NCBI RefSeq assembly: GCF_000382165.1
Contig: NZ_KB907706.1
Coordinates: 94,645 to 158,644 of the forward strand
Length of the DNA: 64,000 nucleotides
From: Arsukibacterium perlucidum DSM 18276
GTDB lineage: Bacteria > Pseudomonadota > Gammaproteobacteria > Enterobacterales > Alteromonadaceae
Direction of reading: 5' to 3'
Shown here: positions 18,298 to 28,515 of the stretch, one piece after another
Numbering within the stretch: position 1 is the stretch's first letter
How the letters are laid out: every line of letters starts with the position of its first letter
Program-made: the position numbers and the translations under genes
The notes under the pieces: model-generated
Seen by the model: the letters and a program-made list of their open reading frames with translations, nothing else
Database searches by the model: none
Told to the model about the DNA's origin: nothing

Positions 18298-19602
18298 TTA
18301 CTTAGTCTGCTGAATGTACTGAATCAACTTTTTGGCAATTGCTGTGTTATCCATAAAACCACTAAATTCGCCGGCATGTTTACCATAGGCCATTACCGGC
18401 ACATCGGCTGCGGTGTGGCCGCCACTGGTCCAGCCGGTTAACGATGCATCGTTAATAAACTGCAGTATCTGGCTGCGTCCCACTTTTTCATCTTCATTGC
18501 TAAGCGCAGTGATCAGTAATTGCAATTGTGCTTTATCCAGGCTGATACCGGTCAGTTCAGTATAACGTTTACTGATATCCTGCTGGTTTTCCAATTGCTG
18601 TAATTGTTTGGCAATTTCCCGGCCTGTCGCTTTAACCCTTTTAATCACCTCAGTGTGCCACTGGTATACCCCGTTGGCGCCTAATGATAAGCCACCGGTT
18701 TCATGATCAGCAGTAACAATTAACAAGGTATCCGGGTTGGCATCGACATAAGCTTTAGCCACTTCGATTGCCTTGGCAAAGTCATGCATTTCAGCCATGG
18801 CACAAGCGATATCATTATCGTGCCCGCACCAGTCAATCTGGCTGCCTTCGACCATCAGCACGAAACCTTTATCAGCCGTTGACAATAATTGCAGCGCCTT
18901 TTCAGTAAGTGGCGCGAGCATGCTGTCATAGTCAGAGTTTAATACCGCAGGTAAGGCATTGTCTGTTAGCAGGGCTATTGCCGGTAAGCGGGTTAAACCA
19001 GCAAGTTGCTTGTAGTCATCAGTATACTGATAGCCAAGTTCAGTAAAACCGGCAATCAGATTACGATCTTCCCGCACAAAATACTTAGTACCACCGCCAA
19101 TGATTAAATCGGCTACCGGTTTGCCATCAATCCGGTAATCCAAATACATATCAGCAATAGCATTCATATTGCGCCGGCTGCTGTTGTGCGCCAGAAATGA
19201 TGCCGGGGTGGCATGGTTGACCTGGGAACTGGCGACAATACCATTTGCTTTGCCAAGGCGCTTGGCCAGCTGCATCATGGTGCCAATAGGAATATGTTGC
19301 CGGTTAACGGATATTGCACCATTAAACGTTTTAATGCCGGTTGCCAGGGCTGTTGCGCTGGCCGCTGAATCGGTTACCAGAGTATCATCATCAGGGTAGG
19401 TGCTGGCCATGCCAGTCAGTAAATCGTCATAAACTGTATTGCCTACCACGCTGGCTGCCGGATCGCGCTGGTAATAGCGGTAAGCCGCAACATAGGATGG
19501 CCCCATGCCATCACCAATCATATAAATAATATTTTTCGGCACAGCTAATGCTGAAGGTGGTAGTAAGCTTGCCACAGCAAGACATAATAAAGCGATGCGC
19601 AT
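18298..19602 (-). CDS. Secreted alkaline phosphatase (PhoA superfamily)
   Basis: 434 residues with a signal peptide (1-20). IIYMIGDGMGPSYV supplies a metal-binding aspartate, VTDSAASATALATG the phosphorylated serine, GSQIDWCGHDND metal ligands, and TADHETGGLSLG plus SGGHTAADVPV the C-terminal metal-binding histidines. This is the Vibrio/Bacillus-like branch rather than the E. coli one (TADHETGG instead of TADHSH). It is periplasmic and releases phosphate from organic esters. No clear Pho box was found in the 230 bases upstream. Confidence 0.93.
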   Translation of the reverse strand: MRIALLCLAVASLLPPSALAVPKNIIYMIGDGMGPSYVAAYRYYQRDPAASVVGNTVYDDLLTGMASTYPDDDTLVTDSAASATALATGIKTFNGAISVNRQHIPIGTMMQLAKRLGKANGIVASSQVNHATPASFLAHNSSRRNMNAIADMYLDYRIDGKPVADLIIGGGTKYFVREDRNLIAGFTELGYQYTDDYKQLAGLTRLPAIALLTDNALPAVLNSDYDSMLAPLTEKALQLLSTADKGFVLMVEGSQIDWCGHDNDIACAMAEMHDFAKAIEVAKAYVDANPDTLLIVTADHETGGLSLGANGVYQWHTEVIKRVKATGREIAKQLQQLENQQDISKRYTELTGISLDKAQLQLLITALSNEDEKVGRSQILQFINDASLTGWTSGGHTAADVPVMAYGKHAGEFSGFMDNTAIAKKLIQYIQQTK

Positions 19603-19835
19603 TGACTAAACCTTTATCTTTTCCGGTACTACCAGAAGTGTACGTTAACTCTTCAGACCAACCAAGTGCCATGAGACAAGCGCACCATTTTTTAATTTAA
19701 ATTTTTAATAAAGATCATCAATGAAGTGTTTTGCTGGACAATTTTTAGCGGGGCAGGCTATCTTAGAACCAACACGTTATGCTGTGGTCGTACAAGTATG
19801 ATGTTTAGTAAGCTCAATAGTAGTAAAAGGAAGCT

Positions 19836-20678
19836 ATGAAAAGAATAATAACAAACATAGTACTGACACTGGGGCTTAGTATTGCCTGGCAAACGCTGGC
19901 GACTGAGCCTGATCCGCGTCAGCTAATAACGGAATTTGCACTAAGTAACGAACGCAGTGCTGAACATATCGCTCGTAACCAATATAGAAACCCGGCAGAT
20001 ACACTGCATTTTTTTGGCATAATGCCGGATATGTCGGTGCTTGAGGTATGGCCTGGTCGTGGCTGGTACACCGAAATTCTGGCACCCTATTTAAAAGAGC
20101 GGGGCCACCTGACAATTGCCCAGTTCAAGCATGATGACGGTAGCTTAAAAGATGAACGGGCAAAGTTCTGGGCCCGCTTGAGTGCCGGATTGTCAGCAAG
20201 AATCCTCGAGCAACAAGCGTATTTTGGCCAGGTAAATCAGATTGAACTTGACCCCCCTTATTTTGAGCCAGCGTTAGCTACAGCGCAATTTGATATGGTG
20301 CTGTCATTTCGTAATGCTCATATCTGGGATGAAAGTGGTCACTTATCAGCGACCTTGCAAACTTTGTATGATCTGCTTAAACCCGGTGGCGTATTGGGTT
20401 TAGTGGAACACAGAGCCGCACCTTTATCCGATACCACCAGCGTGGCCGTTGAGGGGTATCTTGACGAAGCTTATGTTATTGCTGCAGCAGAACAAGTGGG
20501 CTTTCAACTGGTAGCGCGCAGCGAAATTAATGCAAACTTGCTTGATAGTAAAGACCACCCGAAAGGTGTATACACCCTGCCACCAACATTGGCACTGGGC
20601 AACTACAACCGGGAACAATATCTGGCAATTGGCGAAAGTGACCGGATGACGCTGAAATTTATCAAACCAGCTGAGTAA
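19836..20678 (+). CDS. Exported class I methyltransferase-fold protein (COG4798-like)
   Basis: 280 residues. A signal peptide (1-22) precedes a Rossmann methyltransferase domain with motif I as VLEVWPGRGWYTEILAPYL (about 70-88), acidic DMVLSFRNAHIWD and LYDLLKPGGVLGLVEHR. SAM is not normally found in the periplasm, so the exported location of this family is a puzzle. GGAAGC precedes the ATG. Monocistronic. Substrate unknown. Confidence 0.85.
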   Translation: MKRIITNIVLTLGLSIAWQTLATEPDPRQLITEFALSNERSAEHIARNQYRNPADTLHFFGIMPDMSVLEVWPGRGWYTEILAPYLKERGHLTIAQFKHDDGSLKDERAKFWARLSAGLSARILEQQAYFGQVNQIELDPPYFEPALATAQFDMVLSFRNAHIWDESGHLSATLQTLYDLLKPGGVLGLVEHRAAPLSDTTSVAVEGYLDEAYVIAAAEQVGFQLVARSEINANLLDSKDHPKGVYTLPPTLALGNYNREQYLAIGESDRMTLKFIKPAE

Positions 20679-20856
20679 ACCCGGTACCAAGTAACCGCAG
20701 CAAGCTAATTGTACCAGGCGGACAATTGTGGGATGATTGGCGCTAGAGTAAATACTCAATACCAGGCTTGTTCCCCGGCAATAAAGCATCAACATTTATT
20801 GCAGGCAGCCATATTTATAACTATAAAATAATAACCTTAACTAAAAGGAGAGGACG

Positions 20857-22512
20857 GTGGATAAAGTTTGGTTAAAGCGTTACCCGTCAGGTGTGCCCGC
20901 AGAAATTGATGCTGATCATTACCCTTCCCTGCTTGATATCTTTTCCCAGAGCATCAGTCAGTTTGCCGATAACACTGCATTTATCAATATGGGTAAAAGT
21001 ATCAGTTACCGCGAACTGGACAAATTAAGCAAAGCTTTTGCAGCTTACTTACAAAAAGATCTTGGCCTGCAAAAAGGTGACGCTGTCGCTATTATGATGC
21101 CGAATCTGTTGCAATATCCGGTGGTGTTAATGGGGGTTTTGCGTGCTGGTTGTACTGTGGTTAACGTTAACCCACTTTATACCCCACGTGAATTACAACA
21201 TCAGTTATCTGATTCAAAAGCAAAAGCTATTGTTATTGTTGATAACTTCGCGCATACCCTTGCGGCAGTGGAAAAACAGGTCGATTTAGAACACATTATT
21301 CTGACCAAAATGGGTGACATGCTGGGCATGCTAAAAGGCAGTATTGTCAACCTGGTGGTGAAGCACGTTAAAAAACTGGTTCCGGCGTATTCTTTAAGTA
21401 AGTTTGTTACTTTTAATGCTGTATTAGAAAAAGGTCAGCATTTAAAATATCAAAAGCCGGATCTCAGCGGTGAAGATATTGCTTTTTTACAATATACCGG
21501 CGGTACAACCGGCGTCTCGAAGGGCGCGATGTTAACCCATCGCAATATGGTGGCTAACCTGGAGCAGTGTAGCGCGTTTCTTGACTGCTTCCTTGATAAG
21601 GGTAAAGAGCATGTAGTTACTGCACTGCCGCTTTACCATATCTTCGCGTTAACGGCCAATTTCTTTACCTTCTTTAAATACGGTGGCACTAATTTATTAA
21701 TTACCAATCCCCGGGATATGCCTGGTTTTGTTAAGGAGCTTGCTAAATTCCCGTTCACCGCTATTACCGGCGTTAATACTCTGTTTAATGGTTTGCTCAA
21801 TACCCCCGGCTTTGCTGAATTAGATTTTAGCCGGTTAAAGCTGTCGTTGGGCGGCGGTATGGCGGTACAGCGCCCGGTAGCAGAGCGCTGGAAAAAAGTG
21901 ACCAAAACCCGCTTACTTGAAGGCTATGGCTTAACAGAATGTTGTCCATTAGTAACCTTAAGTCCGTTTGATTTAGAAGATTTTAACGGCAGCATTGGCT
22001 TACCGGCACCGTCTACCTTAATTCGTTTAATTGACGAAGAGGGCAAAGACGTCGCTCTGGGGGAACCTGGTGAAATGCTGGTGCAGGGACCACAAGTTAT
22101 GCTCGGCTATTTAAACCGGCCGGAGGAAACCGCCAAAACCATTAAAGATGGCTGGTTATACACCGGTGACATTGCCACTATGGATGACGAAGGTTTCTTT
22201 TATATTGTTGATCGCAAAAAAGACATGATTATCGTCTCGGGCTTTAACGTATTTCCGAATGAAATTGAAGAAGTTGTGGCGATGGATGAAAGAGTGCTGG
22301 AAGTGGCAGCTGTTGGCGTTGCCAACGAGGCATCCGGTGAAATAGTGAAAGTGGTTATTGTCAAAAAAGACCCCTCACTGACTGAAGAAGACGTGATCGC
22401 CCATTGCAAACAACATTTAACGGGCTACAAGGTGCCAAAACTGGTAGAATTCAGGAACGAATTACCGAAAACTAATGTTGGTAAGATCCTGCGGCGTGAG
22501 CTGCGGGATTAA
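20857..22512 (+). CDS. fadD: Long-chain-fatty-acid--CoA ligase
   Basis: 551 residues, beginning at a GTG with a strong AAGGAG. Adenylate-forming enzyme: P-loop [18 protein letters not shown] (about 213-230), [12 protein letters not shown], the hinge [26 protein letters not shown] and the catalytic C-terminal lysine in [12 protein letters not shown]. It activates fatty acids on uptake for beta-oxidation. The upstream 180 bases contain the dyad AATTGT...ACAATT (about 20717-20737) that could be an operator, though it does not match FadR or PsrA sites I know. Confidence 0.94.
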   Translation: MDKVWLKRYPSGVPAEIDADHYPSLLDIFSQSISQFADNTAFINMGKSISYRELDKLSKAFAAYLQKDLGLQKGDAVAIMMPNLLQYPVVLMGVLRAGCTVVNVNPLYTPRELQHQLSDSKAKAIVIVDNFAHTLAAVEKQVDLEHIILTKMGDMLGMLKGSIVNLVVKHVKKLVPAYSLSKFVTFNAVLEKGQHLKYQKPDLSGEDIAFLQYTGGTTGVSKGAMLTHRNMVANLEQCSAFLDCFLDKGKEHVVTALPLYHIFALTANFFTFFKYGGTNLLITNPRDMPGFVKELAKFPFTAITGVNTLFNGLLNTPGFAELDFSRLKLSLGGGMAVQRPVAERWKKVTKTRLLEGYGLTECCPLVTLSPFDLEDFNGSIGLPAPSTLIRLIDEEGKDVALGEPGEMLVQGPQVMLGYLNRPEETAKTIKDGWLYTGDIATMDDEGFFYIVDRKKDMIIVSGFNVFPNEIEEVVAMDERVLEVAAVGVANEASGEIVKVVIVKKDPSLTEEDVIAHCKQHLTGYKVPKLVEFRNELPKTNVGKILRRELRD

Positions 22513-22515
22513 TCC

Positions 22516-22544
22516 AAAGCCGGCGATAGCCGGTTTTGTTTTTT
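22516..22544 (+). terminator. Terminator after fadD
   Basis: A 9-bp stem (22516-22524, 22529-22537; one G-T pair) with GATA loop runs into a T-rich tail. It lies between fadD and rnd, so rnd probably has its own promoter or depends on read-through. Confidence 0.75.
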
Positions 22545-22557
22545 ATGAGATGTAGAA

Positions 22558-23709
22558 ATGAGTTATTTGATCACTGATAACAGCAGCCTGGCGCAATATT
22601 GTCAGAATGCTGCTGGCCAGAGCGCTTTGGCCGTTGATTCTGAATTTATCCGCCAGAGTACCTTATACCCCAAGTTGGGGTTGATTCAGCTGTTTGACGG
22701 CAAGCAACTTGCTCTGATTGATCCTCTGACTATTACCAACTGGCAGCCTCTGGCGCAGCTGTTTGCAGATGAAACTATTGTTAAAACCCTGCATTCCTGT
22801 ACTGAAGATCTGGAAGCGCTGGCTACTATTGGCATCCATCATATTCAGCCGTTATTTGATACGCAGCTGGCTGCAGAATTACTGGGGTGGGGCAGCAGTA
22901 TCGGTTATGCCAAACTGGTCGAGCGGGCAACAGGTGAGGTATTAGATAAAAGTGAATCGCGCACCGACTGGCTGGCCCGGCCTTTGGCTTTAAAGCAGTT
23001 AGAATATGCAGCCAATGACGTTACATTTTTACTGCCGTTGTATCAGCACTTAATGGCGCAGTTTACCAACCCGGCATTATTGCCATTGTTACTGGCCGAA
23101 GGGCAGCAATTGCAGCAGCGGCGGGCCAAGCCGTTACCACCTCGCCTGAAGTATCTGGAAGTTAAAAATGGTTCACTGCTGCGCAGTCGTGAGCTGGCGG
23201 TGTTACGTGAGCTGGTAGCCTGGCGACTGGAGTATGCAGCCAGTCGCGATTTAGCACTGGGCCTGGTTATTAAAGACTTTCAGATGCTGGAGCTGGCTAA
23301 GCGTAAGCCGGGTTCGGTTGAGAGTTTGTTAAATATCCCCGGCATGACCGGGCGTGATATGCGTCGTCACGCAAAAACCATAATAGAGTTAATTGAGCTG
23401 GCCAAGCAGTTGCCGCAGGAAGCCTGCCCGCAGCCCTTTTATCAACTTGAGCATTTTCCCGGTGAGAAAGTGGCACTGGCAGAGCTTAGTCAGGCTATTA
23501 AAGTAACTGCCGCTGAGACGGCTATACCAGCGGCTTTCTTGTCGGTCCGGCGTCAGTTGCATGAATATTTTAACTGGTGTTGGCGGGTAACTGAGCAGGA
23601 ACGGAATTTACTACCGCTGCCGGAATATTTAACAGGTTGGCGTAAGCAACTGCTATTACCCCATTTGCCTGTTCCGGCGCATGTCCAGAATTTAATCAAA
23701 AACCAATAA
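22558..23709 (+). CDS. rnd: Ribonuclease D
   Basis: 383 residues. DEDD exonuclease domain: AVDSEFIRQSTLYP, LHSCTEDLEAL, FDTQLAAELLGWG and YAANDVTFLLPLY carry the four acidic residues and the tyrosine of DEDDy enzymes. An HRDC domain follows at about 210-290 (LRELVAWRLEYAASRD). It trims tRNA 3' ends. The fadD-rnd order is as in E. coli. Confidence 0.95.
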   Translation: MSYLITDNSSLAQYCQNAAGQSALAVDSEFIRQSTLYPKLGLIQLFDGKQLALIDPLTITNWQPLAQLFADETIVKTLHSCTEDLEALATIGIHHIQPLFDTQLAAELLGWGSSIGYAKLVERATGEVLDKSESRTDWLARPLALKQLEYAANDVTFLLPLYQHLMAQFTNPALLPLLLAEGQQLQQRRAKPLPPRLKYLEVKNGSLLRSRELAVLRELVAWRLEYAASRDLALGLVIKDFQMLELAKRKPGSVESLLNIPGMTGRDMRRHAKTIIELIELAKQLPQEACPQPFYQLEHFPGEKVALAELSQAIKVTAAETAIPAAFLSVRRQLHEYFNWCWRVTEQERNLLPLPEYLTGWRKQLLLPHLPVPAHVQNLIKNQ

Positions 23710-23846
23710 TTAACGTTGTTATTGATAAATAAGATCAATAGAAAATTTTGGTTAATTCAGGCAAAAATCTGCAATTAAAAAATCTGATCTTTTTCAGTAA
23801 ATGGAGGCGTAAACCTAACGCAACTAATAACTGAAAGGTAATAACC

Positions 23847-25244
23847 ATGAAAGGAATACTAAAATTTGCCGTTCCGGCGGTTTTAACTTTGTCACTTGCA
23901 GGTTGTTTTGACAGTGATTCAGATTTACCAACACCGACTCCTCCACCGCCACCACCGCCGCCACCGGTAGTTGTTGATGCAACTTTGCGGGTAGTGCACG
24001 CTTCTTTTGACGCTCCGGCTGTTAATGTCAGCGTAAATGGTGACGTCGTAATTGAAAATCTGGCTTATGGCAGCAGTTCCGAGAATTTTAGCTTACCACC
24101 AGCCGACTACGCGGTAGCGGTTGATGCAATTTTGCCGGGTGAGGGCAACACCGCTACCGTAATCGATGTTCCGGTGCTGGCACTTGCCGAAGCCACCAAC
24201 TACAAAGTGTTTGCTGTAGGCTTAGTTGCCGATGAAACACTGGCGCCTTTAGTTGTTACCTCTGATGTGGCTGAGTTAGCCACAGGCAACGTCAGATTAC
24301 AGGTGGTCCATGCCGCCTCTGCAGCACCAGCCGTCGATATTCATGTCACCGCACCGGAAGCTGAGCTAGGCGCGCCGCTAACTACTCTGGCGTTTACTGA
24401 ATTTACCGACGCCCTTGATGTGCCTGCCGGTGATTACCGGGTGCGTATTACCTTACCGGGTACTGACACTGTAGTGTTTGACAGCAATACCCTGGAGCTG
24501 GCTGGTGGTATGGATTTAGTTGTTGCCGCCATTAACAGCGAGTATTCAGGTGCGTCACCGGTATCGCTTATTGCCGTGACCCCGGAAGGCGATGTATTAC
24601 CTATTTTGGATGACGGTACCACCTCCTCGCTGCGGGTTGTTCACAACGTATCAGATGCGCCGGCAGTTGATGTCGTAGTAAATGATAACTTCGCCGAGCC
24701 ACTGGTATCAGACTTAGCGTTTCCGGATTTCACTGGTTATGTCGCACCAGCGCCGGGTGATTATAATGTTAAGGTTGCAGTGGCTAATACTGAGACTGCA
24801 GTAATTGACGCAGATGTGACCCTGGAAGATGGTGTGTTTTATACTGTGCTGGCAGTGGGTTCATTAAGCGATGCCGATGATTTTGCCATCGAGCCATTAA
24901 TTCTGGTGGACAACACCCGTACCGTAGCAACTGAAGCCCGTGTTCGCATCGTGCATGGTTCTACCCTGGCGGGTAATGTTGATATCTATGTTACTGCCGA
25001 TGGTAATATTGCCGATGTAATGCCAGCATTCAGCGACGTGCCGTTTAAAGCAGAAACCGGCTATGTGCCACTGGCCGCTGGTGAGTATTTTGTCACAGTA
25101 ACCCCAACCGGCACCAAAACCGCTGCTATTGAAACCGGCGCCCTGATGCTGGAAGCCAATAAAATTTACACCGCCATTGCCCGCGACGGCGTTGGCTTAA
25201 TGGGGGTAGGTTTAACAGTAATGGATGGTTTTGTAGCTGAGTAA
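23847..25244 (+). CDS. Lipoprotein with tandem DUF4397 domains
   Basis: 465 residues. Lipobox LSLAGC (cysteine 20) then an acidic stretch and a run of about ten prolines (31-40) that should act as a rigid spacer from the membrane. The rest is four repeats of about 100 residues, each beginning with a version of LRVVHASFDAPAVNV and followed by LPPADYAV/VPAGDYRV-type strands: these are DUF4397 beta-sandwich domains. Aspartates are frequent and lysine scarce. Likely exposed at the cell surface; function unknown. A terminator follows. Confidence 0.88.
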   Translation: MKGILKFAVPAVLTLSLAGCFDSDSDLPTPTPPPPPPPPPVVVDATLRVVHASFDAPAVNVSVNGDVVIENLAYGSSSENFSLPPADYAVAVDAILPGEGNTATVIDVPVLALAEATNYKVFAVGLVADETLAPLVVTSDVAELATGNVRLQVVHAASAAPAVDIHVTAPEAELGAPLTTLAFTEFTDALDVPAGDYRVRITLPGTDTVVFDSNTLELAGGMDLVVAAINSEYSGASPVSLIAVTPEGDVLPILDDGTTSSLRVVHNVSDAPAVDVVVNDNFAEPLVSDLAFPDFTGYVAPAPGDYNVKVAVANTETAVIDADVTLEDGVFYTVLAVGSLSDADDFAIEPLILVDNTRTVATEARVRIVHGSTLAGNVDIYVTADGNIADVMPAFSDVPFKAETGYVPLAAGEYFVTVTPTGTKTAAIETGALMLEANKIYTAIARDGVGLMGVGLTVMDGFVAE

Positions 25245-25295
25245 TCTGTAAACAATGACGCCACTTTAACGGTTCTGTATAAGTAGCTGAAACAA

Positions 25296-25319
25296 ACGCC
25301 CGCAATTGCGGGCGTTTTT
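25296..25319 (+). terminator. Rho-independent terminator after the DUF4397 gene
   Basis: Perfect 8-bp stem ACGCCCGC/GCGGGCGT (25296-25303, 25308-25315), AATT loop, then TTTT. Confidence 0.85.
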
Positions 25320-25422
25320 ATATTGGGTATTTCTCATTATCAGCAATGAAATATTTTGCCAGGTCGCAGCTAATTTGCTACTTTGCTGCAGCAAAAAAAT
25401 AACGAAAACAGGAACGTTGGCG

Positions 25423-27366
25423 ATGAAGGTTGGATTAAGCTTTACCCTGATGTGTGTTGCACTAACCTGCTGGTCGGCGTTAGCGAAGGAGTTGCCGGTA
25501 GAGGCTTTTGCCAGTGCGCCCGCCATAGATAAACTTAAACTGTCGCCAGATGGTACTAAATTGTCGATGATCCAAACTATTGATACCGACAAAGAGCAAT
25601 TAGTGTTGGTGAAACTGTTTGATCTGACAACGGGAGAGCAGCGCTTTCTGGTAAAGGCCGATAGCCGGGATTTAACAATTTTCTCAGTGATCTGGGCCAA
25701 CAATAAACAATTATTGATGCGTGCGGCTTACGCCACTCATCGTTATGGTACACCAGTTTCGGAAACCCGGCTGATGGTTATCGACGTAGAAACCGGCAAG
25801 AATAAAAGTATTGTTAGCGGTCAGCTGCAGCGCAGGCTGGTTCGGATCCCACAGTTTCAATCTAATATTGTCGCCTTAATGCCAGAAGATGAGCATAATT
25901 TTTTGCTGGCGTTAGACGGCTTTAGTCATGAGTCAGGTACCAGTGTGGTAAAGGTTAATTTAAATGGCGAGCGCTACAGTATTGTTGCCCATGGCCGCAA
26001 GGGGATATTTGACTGGGTTGCTGATCGCCAGCACCGGCCGCGCATTGCCTTGTTCAGAGATGACACCCGGTATGAGATCAAAGAAAAGCTGGCCGACAGC
26101 ACTGAATTTCGCACCTTATGGCAGTTTGAACGGTTTTCTGAGCAGGAGGTATGGCCAATAGGCTTTGACTCTGACCCGAATGTGCTATTCGTATCGACAT
26201 ATCACGAAGGTCGGCTGGCGATTTTCAGTGCTGATTTAAGCAAAGAGACACCCGTACTTACCCTGGTAAAAGCAGATCCGGATTACGATGTACCGGCGAA
26301 TATTCATTACTCATGGCAACAGAACAAGATTGTTGCTTTTGGTGGTGACTATGTTGATAACGCCTACCAACTATTTCAAAAATCTCTGGATGCAGCAATT
26401 CCGGACGCCGACAATCATATTGTCAGCACCAGCCACGATCAAAACCGCTACATTGTTAAATCAAGCAGTGCTACCCGGGCAGGAAGTTATTTGCTGGGCG
26501 ATCGCAAAGAAAAGTCGATGACGTTCCTGGTCGATAAATTTAGCCAGCTTGCTCCTGAATTAATGGTCGCGAAGCAGAAAATCAGCTATCAGGCCCGGGA
26601 CGATTTAAATATTGAAGGCTTTCTGACCACGCCGCTTGGTTATCAGCAGGGCTCTTCAGCTACTTTGCCAACTATTATTTTCCCACATGGCGGGCCTATC
26701 TCGTTTGACGACGACGGCTTTGATTACTGGACCCAGTTTTTTGCCAATCGTGGTTTTGCAGTGTTGCAAATGAATTTTCGAGGCTCTCACGGCTATGGCT
26801 TCGACTTTATGCAAATGGGCCTGCAAGGCTGGGGTTTGCAAATGCAGGACGATGTGGAAGATGGCACCCGCTGGCTGATACAGCAGGGCGTTGCCGATCC
26901 CAAGCGGATTTGTATCGTCGGTGCCAGTTATGGTGGCTATGCGGCGCTGATGGGGGCGGTTAAAACCCCTGAACTTTACCAATGTGTCGTCAGCTTTGCC
27001 GGCGTTACCGATTTAGAAGATCTGGTTAAATCATACCGTAGATTCACCAATTACGAAGTGGTTAAAAAGCAACTGGGTGATGATTTTGATTTACTCGAGC
27101 AGCGTTCGCCACTAACCCATGCTGAAAAAATTCAGGTGCCGGTATTACTGCTACATGGTACTAAAGATCGCAGTGTACCGTTTAAGCAAAGCACTGCCAT
27201 GTATCGGGCGCTACGCAGCCATGATAAAGACGTGCAGTATATTGAGCTGGAAGACGGTGATCATTACCTCAGCACCAACAGCCACCGGCTGGAAACGTTT
27301 AGAGCAATGGATAGTTTTTTAAAAAAGCACTTATTGGCACCAGTGCAACAAGCCACTGCAAATTAA
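25423..27366 (+). CDS. S9 family (prolyl oligopeptidase-type) secreted peptidase
   Basis: 647 residues from ATG 25423, whose product begins with a clear signal peptide (1-21); the frame is open further upstream but that extension overlaps a terminator. An N-terminal beta-propeller-like region (25-390) is followed by an alpha/beta hydrolase (about 400-647) with the nucleophile in GASYGGYAALMG, aspartate in HGTKDRSVP and histidine in DGDHYLS. HGGP forms the oxyanion region. Likely a periplasmic dipeptidyl- or acylaminoacyl-peptidase; together with the S46 enzyme at 1-1818 it suggests a peptide-feeding lifestyle. Confidence 0.93.
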   Translation: MKVGLSFTLMCVALTCWSALAKELPVEAFASAPAIDKLKLSPDGTKLSMIQTIDTDKEQLVLVKLFDLTTGEQRFLVKADSRDLTIFSVIWANNKQLLMRAAYATHRYGTPVSETRLMVIDVETGKNKSIVSGQLQRRLVRIPQFQSNIVALMPEDEHNFLLALDGFSHESGTSVVKVNLNGERYSIVAHGRKGIFDWVADRQHRPRIALFRDDTRYEIKEKLADSTEFRTLWQFERFSEQEVWPIGFDSDPNVLFVSTYHEGRLAIFSADLSKETPVLTLVKADPDYDVPANIHYSWQQNKIVAFGGDYVDNAYQLFQKSLDAAIPDADNHIVSTSHDQNRYIVKSSSATRAGSYLLGDRKEKSMTFLVDKFSQLAPELMVAKQKISYQARDDLNIEGFLTTPLGYQQGSSATLPTIIFPHGGPISFDDDGFDYWTQFFANRGFAVLQMNFRGSHGYGFDFMQMGLQGWGLQMQDDVEDGTRWLIQQGVADPKRICIVGASYGGYAALMGAVKTPELYQCVVSFAGVTDLEDLVKSYRRFTNYEVVKKQLGDDFDLLEQRSPLTHAEKIQVPVLLLHGTKDRSVPFKQSTAMYRALRSHDKDVQYIELEDGDHYLSTNSHRLETFRAMDSFLKKHLLAPVQQATAN

Positions 27367-27386
27367 AAGGTTTTAACTATAAAACA

Positions 27387-27409
27387 AAGGCCCGCAATAT
27401 GCGGGCCTT
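27387..27409. terminator. Bidirectional terminator between S9 peptidase and minE
   Basis: Perfect 10-bp stem AAGGCCCGCA/TGCGGGCCTT with ATA loop between convergent genes. Confidence 0.8.
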
Positions 27410-27430
27410 ATGATATCGGGCAGTGAAAGC

Positions 27431-27691
27431 TTAGCGCTTATCATCCGGAAAAGTAACGTTAAGTTCCAGTACCGAGATCTGGTCGCCGCGTTGCTCCAGC
27501 GATACGGCAATTTGATCAGCCGGGATATCAACATACTTGCGGATAACTTCCAGAATATCGCGTTCTAATTGCGGCAGATAATCCGGGCCGTTACGACGCT
27601 TGCGCTCGTGCGCGACAATAATCTGCAGCCGCTCTTTGGCAGTGCTGGCAGTGTTTTTCTTGGTTGAGCGAAAATAATCCAGTAATGACAT
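27431..27691 (-). CDS. minE: Cell division topological specificity factor MinE
   Basis: 86 residues. The N-terminal membrane-targeting/anti-MinCD part ([21 protein letters not shown]) and the C-terminal dimer domain ([20 protein letters not shown]) are typical. It stimulates MinD ATPase and drives pole-to-pole oscillation. Third gene of minCDE, 3 bases after minD. Confidence 0.97.
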   Translation of the reverse strand: MSLLDYFRSTKKNTASTAKERLQIIVAHERKRRNGPDYLPQLERDILEVIRKYVDIPADQIAVSLEQRGDQISVLELNVTFPDDKR

Positions 27692-27694
27692 CAG

Positions 27695-28504
27695 TTATCC
27701 TCCAAAAATCCTTTTAATAAAGCCCTTTTTCTCCACGTTTAGAAAACGGAACGGCACTTGCTCGCCTAATAAGCGCTTTATCGTATCCAGATAGGCCTGG
27801 CCGGCGTCGCTGTCTTTATCCAGAATTACCGGCTGGCCGGAGTTAGAGGCATTTAACACCGCCTGGGATTCCGGAATAACACCTATTAATTCAATTGCCA
27901 GAATTTCTTTGACATCTTCGACGCTGAGCATTTCGCCTTTTTCTACCCGCTCCGGGTTATAGCGGGTTAACAGCAAATGCTCTTTAATGCCTTCCAGGCC
28001 TTGTTCAGCCCGGCGCGACTTGCTGGATAGCATGCCGAGGATCCGGTCTGAATCCCGTACTGATGACACTTCAGGGTTAGTTACCACTACTGCTTCGTCG
28101 GCAAAATACAGCGCCATCATGGCACCAGATTCAATACCGGCTGGTGAGTCACAAATAATAAAGTCGAACTCTTTGGCCAGCTCGTTTAATACATTTTCTA
28201 CGCCATCGCGGGTCAGCGCGTCTTTATCGCGGGTTTGCGATGCCGGTAATATAAACAGATTATCGGTGCGCTTATCTTTGATCAGGGTTTGCTTTAAATT
28301 GGCTTCGCCATTGATCACATTGACAAAGTCGTACACTACCCGGCGCTCACAACCCATGATTAAATCGAGGTTACGCAGGCCGATATCAAAATCGACAATA
28401 ACAGTTTTATGGCCGGCCAATGCCAGGCCGGTGCCAATAGCGGCACTGGATGTGGTTTTGCCGACACCGCCTTTACCCGATGTAACCACAATAATTTTTG
28501 CCAT
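27695..28504 (-). CDS. minD: Septum site-determining ATPase MinD
   Basis: 269 residues. Deviant Walker A VVTSGKGGVGKTTSS at 5-19, FDIGLRNLDL switch I, DSPAGIE switch II, and a C-terminal amphipathic membrane helix (KKGFIKRIFGG). Recruits MinC to the membrane. Lies 11 bases after minC. Confidence 0.98.
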   Translation of the reverse strand: MAKIIVVTSGKGGVGKTTSSAAIGTGLALAGHKTVIVDFDIGLRNLDLIMGCERRVVYDFVNVINGEANLKQTLIKDKRTDNLFILPASQTRDKDALTRDGVENVLNELAKEFDFIICDSPAGIESGAMMALYFADEAVVVTNPEVSSVRDSDRILGMLSSKSRRAEQGLEGIKEHLLLTRYNPERVEKGEMLSVEDVKEILAIELIGVIPESQAVLNASNSGQPVILDKDSDAGQAYLDTIKRLLGEQVPFRFLNVEKKGFIKRIFGG

Positions 28505-28515
28505 AGTGAGGATCC

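Noticed and set aside
20717..20737. FadR operator upstream of fadD
   Set aside because: The AATTGT/ACAATT dyad lacks the TGGT..ACCA core of FadR sites.
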